This document shows positions 31,957 to 44,200 of a stretch of 58,000 nucleotides of DNA, one piece after another; within the stretch, counting starts at the first letter, position 1, and the number at the start of each line of letters is the position of its first letter. Position numbers and translations under genes: made by a program. This DNA comes from Cryptomeria japonica. Lineage: Eukaryota > Streptophyta > Pinopsida > Cupressales > Cupressaceae. The notes under the pieces were generated by a model that was given only the letters and a program-made list of their open reading frames with translations, was not told the origin of the DNA and did not search any database. Where the stretch lies: NCBI RefSeq assembly GCF_030272615.1, contig NC_081409.1:240529832-240587831 (forward strand). The letters are read 5' to 3'.

Positions 31957-32043
31957 CTTGAGTGTGATCATACGACCTCGCATGCAAGCACCTTGTAAGC
32001 GCAATGAAACCTCATTGCATAGTTTCATTAGAAAATGGTGAAC
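31957..32043 (-). CDS. REV1: REV1 exon 9 (PAD)
   Basis: This 29-codon exon reads VHHFLMKLCNEVSLRLQGAC, then MRGRMITLK. The pattern of a Leu-rich helix followed by RLQGxxxxGRxxTLK is the PAD core seen in REV1. The acceptor is ACTAG and the donor is GTAAGA. Intron 8 is only 127 bp. Confidence 0.95.
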
Positions 32044-32170
32044 CTAGTACACAAAAGGCAAAAAAAATCAACAAGTTGTGATTCCCCAATATCATATCCA
32101 CAAAATGATAGTCCAAAAGTAAATTGGCAAATATACAAGATTAACCAGACAGATAAGAAAGTGAACTTAC

Positions 32171-32230
32171 ATCTTCAGAATTGTTGAACCGCACACCCCA
32201 ATTCACCTCAGCACCTATGGACTTGTGCTC
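32171..32230 (-). CDS. REV1: REV1 exon 8 (start of little finger/PAD)
   Basis: This 20-codon exon encodes EHKSIGAEVNWGVRFNNSED, from a TGTAG acceptor to a GTAAGT donor. KSIGAEVNWGVRF is the diagnostic start of the polymerase-associated (little finger) domain of REV1. Both junctions fall between codons. It is the first of a cluster of four exons within 1.3 kb. Confidence 0.95.
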
Positions 32231-33214
32231 CTACATACAAATTCGAAGTTAGCTGTTAGTTCATGTTCCACAAAGTTTCAAGGACATATAGTCATATACA
32301 TTATGGAATCCTTAAAACACAACAATAGAGTTCACATGAGAGTCGAACAAATTAATATTTCATTGCTTGCATAATTGAAATAAGCTAGGCATCCAGTTAA
32401 AAAAAGATCAGTCAACACAAGAAGATATTAGACAACCATCCAGAAATAAAGAGAGAGAATTTAAAAGCAAAGATTAGAGCCCAAATTAGACAATTCATTC
32501 TTTCAATTATGCAAATCGCCTTTGTTTCTTTTTGAGGTCTTGAGGAAAATTTTAACATAGATTTACATACACAAGAATTTAGGAAAAAACAGACCCCAAA
32601 CACAGAATACCTATGCCTACCCAAAGCAATGATAGAATTTATGTCTATAGAAGACACTTCTAAAACAATAGCAAGATCCAAAAAGTTAGCTTAAAAATAG
32701 GAGGGTACCCCTTCTTCTCTGTTATGAGTTATAGCAAGAAGTTGGAACTGTGAATGTTTGTGTCAAGCCAAATATCCAAAACAGGATCCGAGAAATTATC
32801 TACCTCAAATATTGGATCTGCTGCAATCAATCCCTTAAACCCATAATAACTGTGGAATTTAATACCATTAAGAACACTAAGGAAAAGGGAGGAGGATCAT
32901 GAGCCAAGTACCAATGTGCCATTTCCTTGATTGATTTCATAGAAAAGTTGTGGATTGTAGATAACAGAAACTAAGGACAGTAACACATAATAGAAAAATC
33001 AGATTGTGTGATATCTCTACAGATTGGCTAAGCCACAAAAGAATGATCAGAACCAAAGTCAACAATTTTATGCAATTAGATCGCTCACCTATACTTTTCA
33101 ACATCATTTCTGATAACACACAGACACAGAAATGACAGTTCCAATTCAAAATGGCATGTCTCAGATCACTAACCTATACTTTCAAGTTTTATGAGCACTA
33201 GAAAAGAGGGGACG
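32231..33214. other. REV1 intron 7, proximal part, nothing recognised
   Basis: Non-coding A+T-rich sequence from the exon 8 acceptor to the solo LTR target site. Open frames here have no protein-like character. Confidence 0.45.
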
Positions 33215-33219
33215 GCTGG

Positions 33220-34577
33220 TGTAATGTCCCCACTCTAGCCAACATCAGGATTCACGGATTAGCCTATGACTTTGGTCCCCGTAGGCTAATGGAGTGTTTA
33301 GGGGACCCTTTGTGGGTGATTCAAGGCTTTTCAGCTGACCCTTGGGTTGTTTATTTCAGTACTCTCCATCTCAGAGATTCAATTTTTTGGTGGTTTGCCT
33401 TCCAGAGGTCTTTCAAGCTCCATTTGTACATGATTACTATTTTTAGTAAGTCTCTTGAGCATTTAGTCCCATACTATTTAGAGTAAGTAATCTAGATGGT
33501 TGGAGGGTACCACGGATATTACTCGGTAGTTGGCAGAATTAATAAAATGTTCTGATATTGGCATTTATTGGAGTTAATGATTAAATATTAATTTATTAAA
33601 GTTGCGACTTTAATAATATTATTAAATTAATGACTTTATATTAAGGAAATATAAGGAGTATTAATTGCGTAAGTTATTTTAATGACTATAAAGTCATTTA
33701 TTAAGCCTTTATGGGAGCGCCAACTACATTAAATGATTGATTGAGATGAAATGAAATTATATAAGTGCATTTCATTTCCTCCAAGTCATGGGTTTTTGAG
33801 AAGGTTATAAAAGGGCTCTTGAGAGCTCATTAATTCATTCATGTTTTGGAAATCAATGAACTTTTGGAGAGCAAGGGTTTGCTGGTGAAGTTTCAAAAAT
33901 TTTAAGAACGAAAACTCTCAAGGGATCGGTATCTGCAAGTGTGGAAGATCACCCAAGATCACTCTTGGATAATTTCACTCAAAGATTATATTTGTGCATC
34001 ATTGAAATCAGTTTGCAAAGTTGATAGAGCATCTAGAAGTCGATTGTTTGCAAATTAGAAGAGATTGAAGGTCATTTTGGAGGGTCGTACCATTCACTAG
34101 CCCCTCTGTACATTTCTCAAGGCTGGCCCTACTATTTTATGGTCCCAATGTAGGGTTTTGTGAGTTTTTTCAGATCTGATTTTGAAGGGTTTGTCAAGTG
34201 TTGAAAGGTGATTATAATCAGTGAAATTTTCAGGGCAGATTAATCTCTTGTTTGCAGTCGCAGCCTGGCCGTACCATACCAACTAGCTGTTGTACCTTCA
34301 TTCTAGACTGGCTGTATTGTGTAATCTGCTTGTATGTAATCTGGATGGCGTTTGATTAGAGTCCGTACTGTTCTTTATTTAATCAGCAATAAAGTTCTTG
34401 AGTTGTTGGAAAGTGAATTTAATTATTAGTGTTTAGAAAGCTTTTCTAGCATTCCTCTTTAAATTCCTGCAATTTATTTCATTATATATCCAAAAAAACA
34501 AAAAAATCAGAAATTGGAAAAAAAAAAGAGACAAAAATCAGAAAATTTAAATACCCACAGAGGGGTGGGATATTTCA
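33220..34577 (+). mobile_element. Solo LTR, TGTAATGTCCC family
   Basis: Starts TGTAATGTCCCCACTC and ends GGTGGGATATTTCA. It is flanked by a perfect 5-bp duplication GCTGG at 33215-33219 and 34578-34582. It contains GATTAGCCTATGACTTTGGT followed by CCCCGTAGGCTAA (an inverted repeat around the Gly-rich centre), a TATAAAAG box at 33806-33813 and AATAAA signals near 34388-34396. No coding region or second LTR, so it is the product of LTR-LTR recombination. Confidence 0.85.
33806..33813 (+). promoter_or_regulatory. TATA box of solo LTR
   Basis: TATAAAAG, also present in the related LTR at 39401-39408 at a comparable distance from its start (586 against 528 bp). Confidence 0.5.
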
Positions 34578-34582
34578 GCTGG

Positions 34583-35207
34583 TCGTCCCTAGGACAGTCT
34601 CTAACATCCCCGATGCATCCCACGGTCGATCGGCTGTCCCTTTTCAGTCCCCCTATCGTTCCACCATTTCAGAAACAATTTGAAGGTTTTGAAAATTTTT
34701 GGGACGATCAGGAAACATCCCTAGCCACAAGACGTCCCCTGTGCAGCGATGTGGGCCAAAATCCCCAAGGTCACATCCTCACGTACCCTTGTTGTTAGCC
34801 CATACAAAGAAGACTAAAACAAATTGAACATAATTATTGCATAAATTTCCTAGCTAATGTAATTTCTAACCGCAAGAGACATGGACCATATAAAAAAGTA
34901 TATAACTCAGTCCTTTTACTTTTAGGATTTTGGAAAGACTCTGGTATATAGAGTTTCTAATATCAATTATTATATTATTTGTTCATAACCCATGTATTGT
35001 GTTCTAGATAGCCCAATGAAGGTTTAGAAATTGCAAGATAAGAAAGAAGAACGTATAGAAGAACCCTTTTAACTTTTAAACTCACAAAAATATTGCATTT
35101 ACCCTAGGAAACCCTTTTGGGGGAAAAAGAAGCAACAACACAGCAGCACTCTGATATTATTTACAAAACATGATTACAATATACAAAGAATTAACATGTA
35201 TTGGAAG
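34583..35207. other. Intron 7 repeat remnant flanking solo LTR
   Basis: The first 220 bp are G+C-richer, with scattered TCCC/GGGA motifs (GACAGTCTCTAACATCCCC, GACGTCCCC), and continue the GGGGACGGCTGG target to the left of the LTR. This is an older unidentified repeat that received the LTR. No gene. Confidence 0.45.
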
Positions 35208-37140
35208 AGATCTTCACCCTCTATTCAATCTAAGAGCATACACCTCTAAAGAACATGTTCTTGATGCACCTATGATCTGATATTAAACTAGCAACAAATT
35301 AACAACATAAACTTGCTCTGGAAACTTCACACAACACTTATAAAACCATTATAGAAACAGAAAACTGGAAAACCAAGGTTGAGTTCCAAAACCATCGTCC
35401 CAATTTGGGCACCTAATGTCATGCATAAAATTCGAACATCTGATATGGGATCCCTTGACTCCTACAAATAAGGAGTCCACATGATCAAACCAAGCAGTAA
35501 TTGCACATACATCTAGCTATTTTTTGCCAATCAAAGATGTATTTACAAGTCTACATGTAACTCCAATTATCAATGCCCTTACAATATAACTACTACATCA
35601 TACAACAATCCCATGGATTCACCAAAGGGTGGTGTCTCATTCTAAGAGCAATCAAACTTACAACAATATTAAAACAACATTATAGTAACCAAAATTGCAA
35701 GGCGTACAACACACATATCTTAACACTCCACTTTTATACATTGCAAAACAACATAAAGGAAACAACAACAAATAGAATTAAATTTTACTAGCTAGGAGCA
35801 ACACAACCCATAGCTCTCCTCCAACAAGAAACCTCATTAGTGCTAGTCAACGTCACTTCAAAGGCACCTTACCTTTTCATTTTTAACAACCTAAAGATCC
35901 TCAAACTCTACCCAAGCCAACTATCTGAATCTAACAAATTCAACACTACCCAAGTCACTACCAAAAATCTGACGCTCACTCCCCGTGACAATACTTTTGT
36001 TCCTCTAATCATCTTGCAATTCTTCTTCCTAAAGGCTACCTACACTATTAATCTTTCTCATAGAAATCAAATCATAGCTAATCTTGGAAGATAAAGGACT
36101 TCAAAAATTAACTTCATTATCCCATCTCTAAACATTAATTTGACCTCCCACCCCATGATCTTGTGGGTAGATCTCCTAAGAAATCATCTAATCAAAATTC
36201 TCATATTCAATGAACAACTACTTGTGATGAGTTATTTGACAAAACACACCATCATGCATGTCTACATCATGTTGTCCAAAACACCTCTTCACTTTCTTCA
36301 TTGGAAAAATCCAATTCAATGGAAGGAGTATCATTGGATGTATTTTATTTTTCTTTCTCAACCTTCTTAGACTCATTGTCTCTTATAATATGTCAACTCT
36401 TTCAATAGTTCTAACATTTCACCTTCAACCTTAAGGAGGATTTACCCCAACTTGTGTTCTTGCCTTGCTTTCTTAATAGCTTCTAGTGATCAATGCATCG
36501 TTAATGGATAATTACATTTTCCACCTCATGTCTTCTAAAAATAAAGCACTCACAACCTTCTAGACAAGGCAAGGTTGTCCACGAAATTGGCAACAAACAA
36601 AAGAGCGTACATGAATCTTCATCATACATCTTCACCCTCTATCACAATATATAAATAATTCACTTGTGTTTAAAAAGATCTTCACCCTCTATTCAATCCA
36701 ATTGTGCACCTTTAAAGAACCTATTCTTACTTGAGTTCCAAAACCATGGGCCCAATACCATAGTTCTAACTTGAATGTCCGAACACAAGCATGCAATTCC
36801 AACATGCCAAATGGTATACTCTTACAAATAAGGAGTCTACTTGGTCAAACCAAGTGTTCCAACCAGGAGCATTAATTGGCCTTGCAAGATGCTCTTACAA
36901 ACTATCTTAAAAATCTACTTGTAAGTCCCAATATCAATGCTCCTAAAATGCAACTCATGTCAATAATGATCTTACATGCCTCTTACACAAACTATGATAT
37001 GCAATTCAAGTGGTATATGAAAATCTCATGCACTCCCCCAAGGGTGATATCCCACTCCAAGAAGAACAAAAATTACAACATTAAAAGGACATCATAATAA
37101 CTAGGATTGTAACCTGTACAGCACATCTATACTAACAAGA
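35208..37140 (+). repeat. Imperfect direct duplication spaced ~1.47 kb
   Basis: 35208-35720 and 36675-37130 share, in order, GATCTTCACCCTCTATTCAA, CTAAAGAAC, GAGTTCCAAAACCAT, ACAAATAAGGAGTC, TCAAACCAAG, AATATCAATGC-like text and a CACCAAAGGGTG/CCCCCAAGGGTG block. A third short piece (CATCTTCACCCTCTATC) is at 36627. The order is conserved but identity is modest, so this is an old duplication or two members of one repeat. No coding role. Confidence 0.6.
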
Positions 37141-38867
37141 AGAAAAGGAGAATGGTTACAAGAATACAACTACTTAAATGTTAATAGATTTTGTATGCGA
37201 CGAGGACTGCTCAGAAACAACAAACTCAAAAAAACACTTATTTATTATGGATCAACTTTTTTGAGTCTTGAACTACTCTCAAATTTTCCCTTTTAGAATT
37301 AGTTTTTATACAAACTGAAATAATGTGTCTACTATAGAGTTTGACACTCCTAAAAATAACTAATAAAAAAATTAAACAATCTCCTAAACTAAGTCATCTT
37401 ACATATAATTTTCCAATTGGGCAATTAAAAATTAAAAATAAAGACTAAAAGCAAAGAAACTAGACATAGAAGTCTTATCCTAGAACTAGTGACCGGTTTT
37501 TTCCTAAAACAACAACTAATTGATGTTTAAATAATTCTCAATTTACTTTCCTAAATATAGCCTTGGACTTCTTAAATAGAATCTACTATTATTAGATGCA
37601 CCCAAATTCCAACAACCTGTAGAATTTATGACAACATCTTTAGCATAACTACTATTATCTTGGTTAGCAACTGGGATATCTTCATCTGCATCAGTTTGAC
37701 TTCATCAGCATTAGTAATTCAACTTCACCAGTTTCTTTTAAATTTGTCATCGTTTTGTTTTTTGACATCAAATTTTCCTACATTAAACACATTCAAGAAG
37801 TGGTATATCTTCTCTTTAACTACATTGAAAGAAAAAAATAACAAAATATTAAAAGGGAATATATTACTCAATAAGAACAATTTAACTAGCCAAAAAGATA
37901 ACAGTAAATTAAACTTAATACTTGAGCTTGACTTGTCACTTTTTACCATTTTCATTAAAATAACCAAAAAGGTGTATTGACGTAATATTTTAAATATTTT
38001 ATGGTTCAACCATTGTATTGGGTTCATCAAGCCCTTCAAGTAATCATTTTTTACCCTAGCAGCTTTTCTAATTGCTCAATGAGAAGTTCTAATAATATTT
38101 ATAGTGACAAGCCCATAAAAAGTATCTCAACATAACAACCATTCTCACTGAAATCCCTTTAAAATATCCTCCAAAAATCATTCAATTTAAAAAATAGATA
38201 TGTCGAGAGCTTTATGTTGTTAGGAATATTCCATCCATCTGACGATTTTAAATTTGCATGATATGTACATAATAAATGTGAACACACAAAAAGGATAGTA
38301 GTGTGCTCTTCAACTTACTTAATATGTTCAAGACACTTCTCTACCTTCAAACAAATTTTATTGTGCTCATGTCACTCTGACGACCATTAAGGAAACTGAA
38401 GACCTCTTCCAGTATCTGAACTCTATTCCCTATCTTCAGCACAATAAAACAATAATTCTTTCAGAAGTTCTTTGAAAAGTTTTGGCAACTTTTGCATTTA
38501 ATACCTATCGTTATATTTCATTCAATATAAGAAAGATTAATCATTTTAAACAAATGCTTATCCAAAATAAGCATTTTTCCCACCTAATAAGAGAATAAAG
38601 CAATTACAGGGAATACCACTACTTGACTACATTTTTAAAAGTGCTGCATCTTCCCTCTAAGTAGGTTTGACTGAATCAGAAAAAAGACAATAAAAAACCA
38701 AACTAAAAAAAAATATATTACATGATCAGAACAGGCTAAATAGGAAAAAGACTAAGGATCAGTTAAAATTCAAAATTCAGTTTGAATAATCCTTCCCACA
38801 TTTTTTTAGTTTAACTATCATTGGGCCCGTCACACCCTTCATAACATATGGTTGGTGGACCCAATGA
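37141..38867. other. Intron 7 sequence, nothing recognised
   Basis: A+T-rich. The open frames around 37660-38040 on both strands reflect low stop density in biased sequence rather than a gene. Confidence 0.45.
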
Positions 38868-38872
38868 GATCA

Positions 38873-40573
38873 TGTAATGTCCCGCCTCTAAGCAAAGTTA
38901 GATGGTGACCGTTAGCCTATTCTTCTGGTTCCCGTAAGCTACTGTGGTGGTAAGCAAACTCCTCAGTTCTTGGAGCGGTTGCAGTTTAGTTCCTTCGGCA
39001 TTCCTATTGTTGGTTTTAAACTAGGTTATCAGTGTGATTTGTGGTGATGCTTTTGGAAGCATTTTTAGCCACACAGTTTGAGCTCCACATTTCTTGGAGC
39101 CCATGGCTATTTATAGTAAGTCCCCATTTCGACTTCAGTCATGTCTCCTCACCATCACTGATACCTCAGCACATTCAGTTTCAACATCCAATGCTCCGCT
39201 GGTGTTTCTTTAATTCAAAGGGTGGGATTTTAATTAAATGCTCAAGTTATGATATTTTATTCTAAAGTTTCACTTAATTGTTTAGCTATTTTTTTAAGTG
39301 ACTTTTGCCTTGGAGTAAATGTGCATGTTTTTAAAAAGGTGAACTATTTTATTTTATCAAACTTTAGTCTTCATATTTGGGCATTGGAATTTGCAAAATA
39401 TATAAAAGCCGTTTTGAACTTTTATTTCATCATGCGTGAATATTTTGGTGAAGGATATGCCACTAGGGTTTCTCCAGGAACTTACTGAGGACAAAAAATC
39501 TTCAAGAATAATATCATCTGTGGTGGTGAAAGATCCTTCCTGGGTGATTGCTAATAGTCTCACACAGAGGCTACGCTAGTGCTTAGAATGTGGTGATTTA
39601 TCTTGAAGTTTTGGAGTCAATTCTCAGGGAAAATGAGAATTTTCAAGGTTTTCTAATAGCTGGTCAGAGCTTCTTCTGAGTATTTCGTTACAGAGTTTGT
39701 GATAAATTTGAGTATGATATTTCCAGTGATTTTGAAATCTATACAGGCCATGGCCATACACATTCTAGAGGTCAAAGTCTCATAAATTTCCACACCTAAG
39801 GATGATTGTGCTGGCAACATTTTAAGGGTATTACTTCAAAGTTGCTTATATAGCTGGGTGACCATGTTTCAGGCAGTTTAGGGCATTTAAAATTAAAAGT
39901 CTTATTTTATTTTTGTAAGATGACTTACAGACTGGGCCGCTCAGGGGTACTGGAGCTTAACGTGTGGGCATGGAGTGATAACTGTTGAGTTTGGAGGCAT
40001 ATCTAGCCTTTTTGAGGACACCAAGGGTGTTAAGTACTGAGTTTGGCGACATGCAGTTTGAGGGTGGATTTAAACCATTCTGGACCTGTGCCTGTGTGTT
40101 GGAGTCATTGACTGTGGTAATCTCATCACTGGAAGTATAACAGGTCTGCCTGAAAGTGATTTCAAGCCATTTCAGTGGGAGTTATTGGTCTGAAGATCGT
40201 CCAATCTGTTGAAGAATATTGTTAGTCAACTGTCAGATTGGCTGCAAGTTGGGAACTTGCAGCAGAGCATATTGGCTGATAACACACTGTATTTGAAGTG
40301 TTTCTGAACTGTCCTCTTGCTGGTTTCTATTTCTAGTCCATTTCAACTGAGGTGTTTTGATTCCCTTTACTTGTTAGTTTAATGTAAAATCATTTAATGT
40401 TGATGCTCTATATTCACAATGATGTTATTTCAAAGTACATTGTAAAACATCTTGAATGAATGTCAAAAAACTGCTAAGACTTTTATCAGCAATAAAACTA
40501 GTTTATATTATCAAGAATATTGTCTATTTGGGGAAAAATCTTCCAAAACAAAATTTTAGGGGCATACACTAAA
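38873..40573 (+). mobile_element. Probable solo LTR, TGTAATGTCCC family (right end uncertain)
   Basis: Starts TGTAATGTCCCGCCTCTAAG, with CCGTTAGCCTATTC..GGTTCCCGTAAGCTA mirroring the block in the 33220 LTR. A TATAAAAG box is at 39401-39408 and ATCAGCAATAAAACTAG at about 40487, matching AATCAGCAATAAAGTTC of the other LTR. The end is near 40570 (GGGGCATACA); no clean target duplication was found, so the boundary is approximate. Confidence 0.6.
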
Positions 40574-41796
40574 GGTCATAGAGCTGGAAATGTAACTGAT
40601 AGCAGGAGAAACTGCAAATTGCATGTGATCAAAAGGAATTATGTTCAGACAACTTGAAAAAACCATAACTATATTGAAAACATGCAACTTTTCAGTTCAA
40701 ACAATATAGACCTTGCTTGAGAGATAATCAAATTCATAGAATAGAAAAGCTATTCATTAAGTCATTATTGCACATAAGCTTGTTATTTGTGTATGTTAAT
40801 CTACAATCTAAAACTATGGCTAAGTAAGACTCTAAAATCTGTAATTTGACATAAAGATGATTTTGATTTATATTCCAACTATCATAGATCAAAGTGTACC
40901 CTAATAACCTCATTCTTATGGTCTAGCAATCAATGCAAAATCTTTTGAATGGAATTGGTGCAAATTCAGCTGGGTGCTTTTTCAATGGAACAAGATTTTC
41001 AAAGGGATTGCCTTGCATAGCATTCAGATTGAAGGCATCTCCATAAGAACGTTAAATACCAGATTATCATGTAGGTTGAAATGATAAATGCTTGTTCCAT
41101 TAGTCATCATTCATTTATGAGAAAAAAGGCTTCGAATTGATTCTTAAGTATAGAAGGCTGGCAATGAAACTGGGTAACATCTTTTTCTGAGTAGGAAATT
41201 AAAATAAATGCCCTGCATTTTTATTGAATTAGGATACTACATTGTAAGATTTGCAGTCAGTACATCTTTGGTTATTAATCAAAATGTGATTTAAGTACCT
41301 AAGAATAATTGACATGACTTGACCATGATAGCAAGTGCAAATGGTTTACAAACTAGGATGGAACATCTACTTGTACTAGAAAGCAAAAGGGATAATATGC
41401 AGTAAGAAACTAAAAGGCAACTACCATGTACTCTTATTGTAAGTAAAGCCAAAAAAGTATCCATATCAGTAAATTCTTGAAATTGTTCTACCATGTGTTC
41501 ACAAAATGGACATGTTGAGGCTAGTTTTTATTAGTTATGTTAATAAACCATGCTTCATAAGTTCATATGATGTAAAGTATTTGGTAAAACTAAATTTAGA
41601 ATAAAGAAAGGACTTAAACTTTTACTTGAAATTATAACAATTTTGTCACCATCAAATGAGAAAAGTGATTTGCTAATGAAATTCCAGAACTTCGGTAGAT
41701 TACTTCATTGACACTTCATTGCTCTTCTCAATCTTTATCGCAATCTAAGTCAGAAAATAACTTTAAAAACTGAATTGGGAAAAGATCAAACTATAC
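40574..41796. other. Intron 7 distal part, nothing recognised
   Basis: A+T-rich, non-coding, ending at the exon 7 donor (minus strand GTATAG). Confidence 0.45.
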
Positions 41797-41889
41797 CATA
41801 GCACTTTGCACCTGCCGATGGTCAATTCCTCTGCTGTAATGCCATAACATGTCACCAGTCTTGGAACCAAAATCTCTTTGAAGAACATC
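41797..41889 (-). CDS. REV1: REV1 exon 7 (thumb to little-finger linker)
   Basis: This 31-codon exon reads DVLQRDFGSKTGDMLWHYSR, then GIDHRQVQSAM. FGxKTGxMLWxYSRGID matches the end of the thumb in REV1. The acceptor is TGTAG and the chosen donor follows the Met codon (GTATAG). An alternative GT occurs a few codons earlier, inside CAGGTGC, but it would shorten the conserved spacing to the next KSIGAEVNWGVRF block. The exon is isolated between 7.5-kb and 9.6-kb introns. Confidence 0.92.
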
Positions 41890-43254
41890 CTACACAACAA
41901 AAATGAAAATTTAAACCTCAAAAATGTATGTCATACATTTAGATAAGCACATTTTGGATTCAAGTTAATTTTTTTGTATTTTTACTAGTAATAATCAAAG
42001 GTAAGTGGACTGCAAATCTTAGAATGAAGTATCCTAATCAAATAAAAGATGAATGCATCATAGAACAATAGCTTCAAGCTATTTTTCATGCATCCATACT
42101 AGCTTTGCTTACATGTATGTTGCTGACAATCTTTAAATAAAGAATTAGCATGGTCCTGGATTGAAGAATAGACTACCAGAATGCAGTATTGTAGCTCTGC
42201 TACTTCAACATTTAAGAAACCAATAACATCTGGTATCATATACAAACTTCTTATTATGTTAAAACAAAAAAAATTGGTTTCTCTAATTATCAATCATTTG
42301 ATACATTTAATCTAAACCTGTGGGTGTACATCACAGTCGACAATATAATTTGGGAACTATGGGTCTTAAGCGGAAGAAAAGAAAAGAAATGACATCAGAA
42401 GTAAGGAATTTCACATCAACAATAGCAAATGTTTGAGACAGATCCTGAAGCTCGACATTTTGATGTGTCAACCTTGCAAATTGCTGCATTTTAACTTGTG
42501 CTGGCCTGCAACACAGTGAGCAATCCTACTATGTGCCCTCATTAATGTCTACATCAACAACGGCCATTAACTGTATGTCAAGGAGATATTGACACTCTTC
42601 AGACATGTATATACCACTCAATACCTCATCAAACTGTTCATTAATCGACAATTAAAAAACTTGAAAAAAACAAAAGCTTGGCAGCCCAAAATATTAACTC
42701 AGACTTGTAGCTCCACAAAATTTAGCAAAAAAATCTCAAAATACATAAATAAATAAAATAAACTTATTTTAATGGATGAGACTTATAATGAAAGAATTTA
42801 GAAAACACATAAGTCTGTTCCGATTATACAGACTCCACTACAAGTCTACATGTACGTAATTGTTGATGAGCTTCAGCGACCTTGCATGAAATGATATATC
42901 TCCCAAAACCATTGCATTGTTCACTACTTGATACACAAATAAGAGCAGTTGCCATCTATTCAAGTTAACTGCAATTCTATATTTTTCCATGCTATGGTAT
43001 TTTCAGTTATTCATTGGCATAACCAAAGCAAGAAATACTCATCTACAGACAACTTTGGTGATGATCATGCTTTGTTTGAATCATCTTGGATCTGCCAACA
43101 GACCCTAGGCTATCATACATCCAACCTAACATATCTATACTCAAGATTGTCGCTTCATTGGTTTCTTTTCACAGGTCTAGGGAAAGATGTATGTAAGACA
43201 ACAAAACCTGTCTCTAAACCAATAGATGTGAAATTGCAATAAAATTTGAGTTTG
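41890..43254. other. Intron 6 sequence before copia insertion
   Basis: Non-coding. The open frame 42949-43242 has no recognisable similarity. It ends at the AATAT target duplication of the copia element. Confidence 0.45.
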
Positions 43255-43259
43255 AATAT

Positions 43260-43925
43260 TAAAATTTTTGTGCCCTAGATTAGTAATCAGATTTATATCC
43301 TTTAATTATGCCCTAGATTGTAATCAGATTTATAACATTTTAGTAACTCATAATTCAGTAAACTCAGAGATGGAGGAAGTAAACAAGAGACAAACACAAA
43401 TACCCTGGGAAAACCTCCAAGGAGGAAAAACCCAACATTAAAGACCCACAGGTCAGATTATATATTCTCCCTTAATAACACAAGTACAATACTTGGCTTC
43501 CTTGACAAATCTGAATCCTTCTTGAATGACAGATCTGCACTTCTAAGCTCTTCAAGTCTGCACCAAAGATTGCCTTTGTCCTCTAGAACAAGTTCGCATA
43601 ATTCTGGACAATTTCGCACCCTCCAAGTGTAAGTTCGCACTTTTCATGCAGAGCTAATTCGCTTAAAAAAAAAATGATTGATTTGTCTTTGCAAAGTATC
43701 TTTATTTATATGCATCTTAACCTTTATTATTGCAAGTCGGCCTCCTTCCTTTTTTTTGGCACCAATATTGTTATTGTGGCATGGGGTTTTAGGATGGCGT
43801 ACAAGCATAGGGCTGGGCTTAATCTTGGGGCACGTTACCCTTTAGGATAGGGCCCAGTCCTAAATGGGTTCGGATGTTGCCTTAAGGCTATCCGAACCCA
43901 TATATTACCCTAGTTACAAATAACA
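43260..43925 (-). repeat. 3' LTR of copia element
   Basis: On the minus strand it begins TGTTATTTGTAACTAGGG after the polypurine tract and ends ...CAAAAATTTTA, where the last bases have decayed from TACA. Partner of 48301-48965. Confidence 0.92.
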
Positions 43926-43936
43926 CTCCCTCTTAA
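43926..43936 (-). other. Polypurine tract of copia element
   Basis: The minus strand reads TTAAGAGGGAG directly before the 3' LTR start TGTTATTTG. Confidence 0.8.
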
Positions 43937-43975
43937 CAAGGGAAGAAGAGAATACATAATCTGAACCTTTAGAGT

Positions 43976-44140
43976 TCCATCTAGCACACAAGCATAGAAT
44001 GGATCTAGCACACAAGCATAGAATTACATCTTCCACCTAGCACACAAGCATAGGATAGTTCTAGCACACAAGCATAGAAAGTGTAATACACAAGTGGGTC
44101 TTTACATAATTACAATTATCCATCTAGCACGCAAGCATAG
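43976..44140 (-). repeat. Short tandem repeat in 3' untranslated region of copia
   Basis: About six copies of CTAGCACACAAGCATAGA (with one CACGC variant) occur between the end of the polyprotein and the polypurine tract, at irregular 25-60 bp spacing. A related CATACAAGCAAAGAA follows at 44162. Confidence 0.8.
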
Positions 44141-44200
44141 ATTGGACACAATTCATTCTTGCATACAAGCAAAGAATGATTCAAAGTACTGGAGATAGAG

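Noticed and set aside
37660-38039. 106- and 104-codon frames on opposite strands
   Set aside because: A+T-rich intron sequence; Lys/Asn/Phe bias, no motif, and the two frames overlap antisense.
43458-43640. 60-codon frame repeated at 48499-48681
   Set aside because: It is the same stretch of the two copia LTRs, with no coding role.
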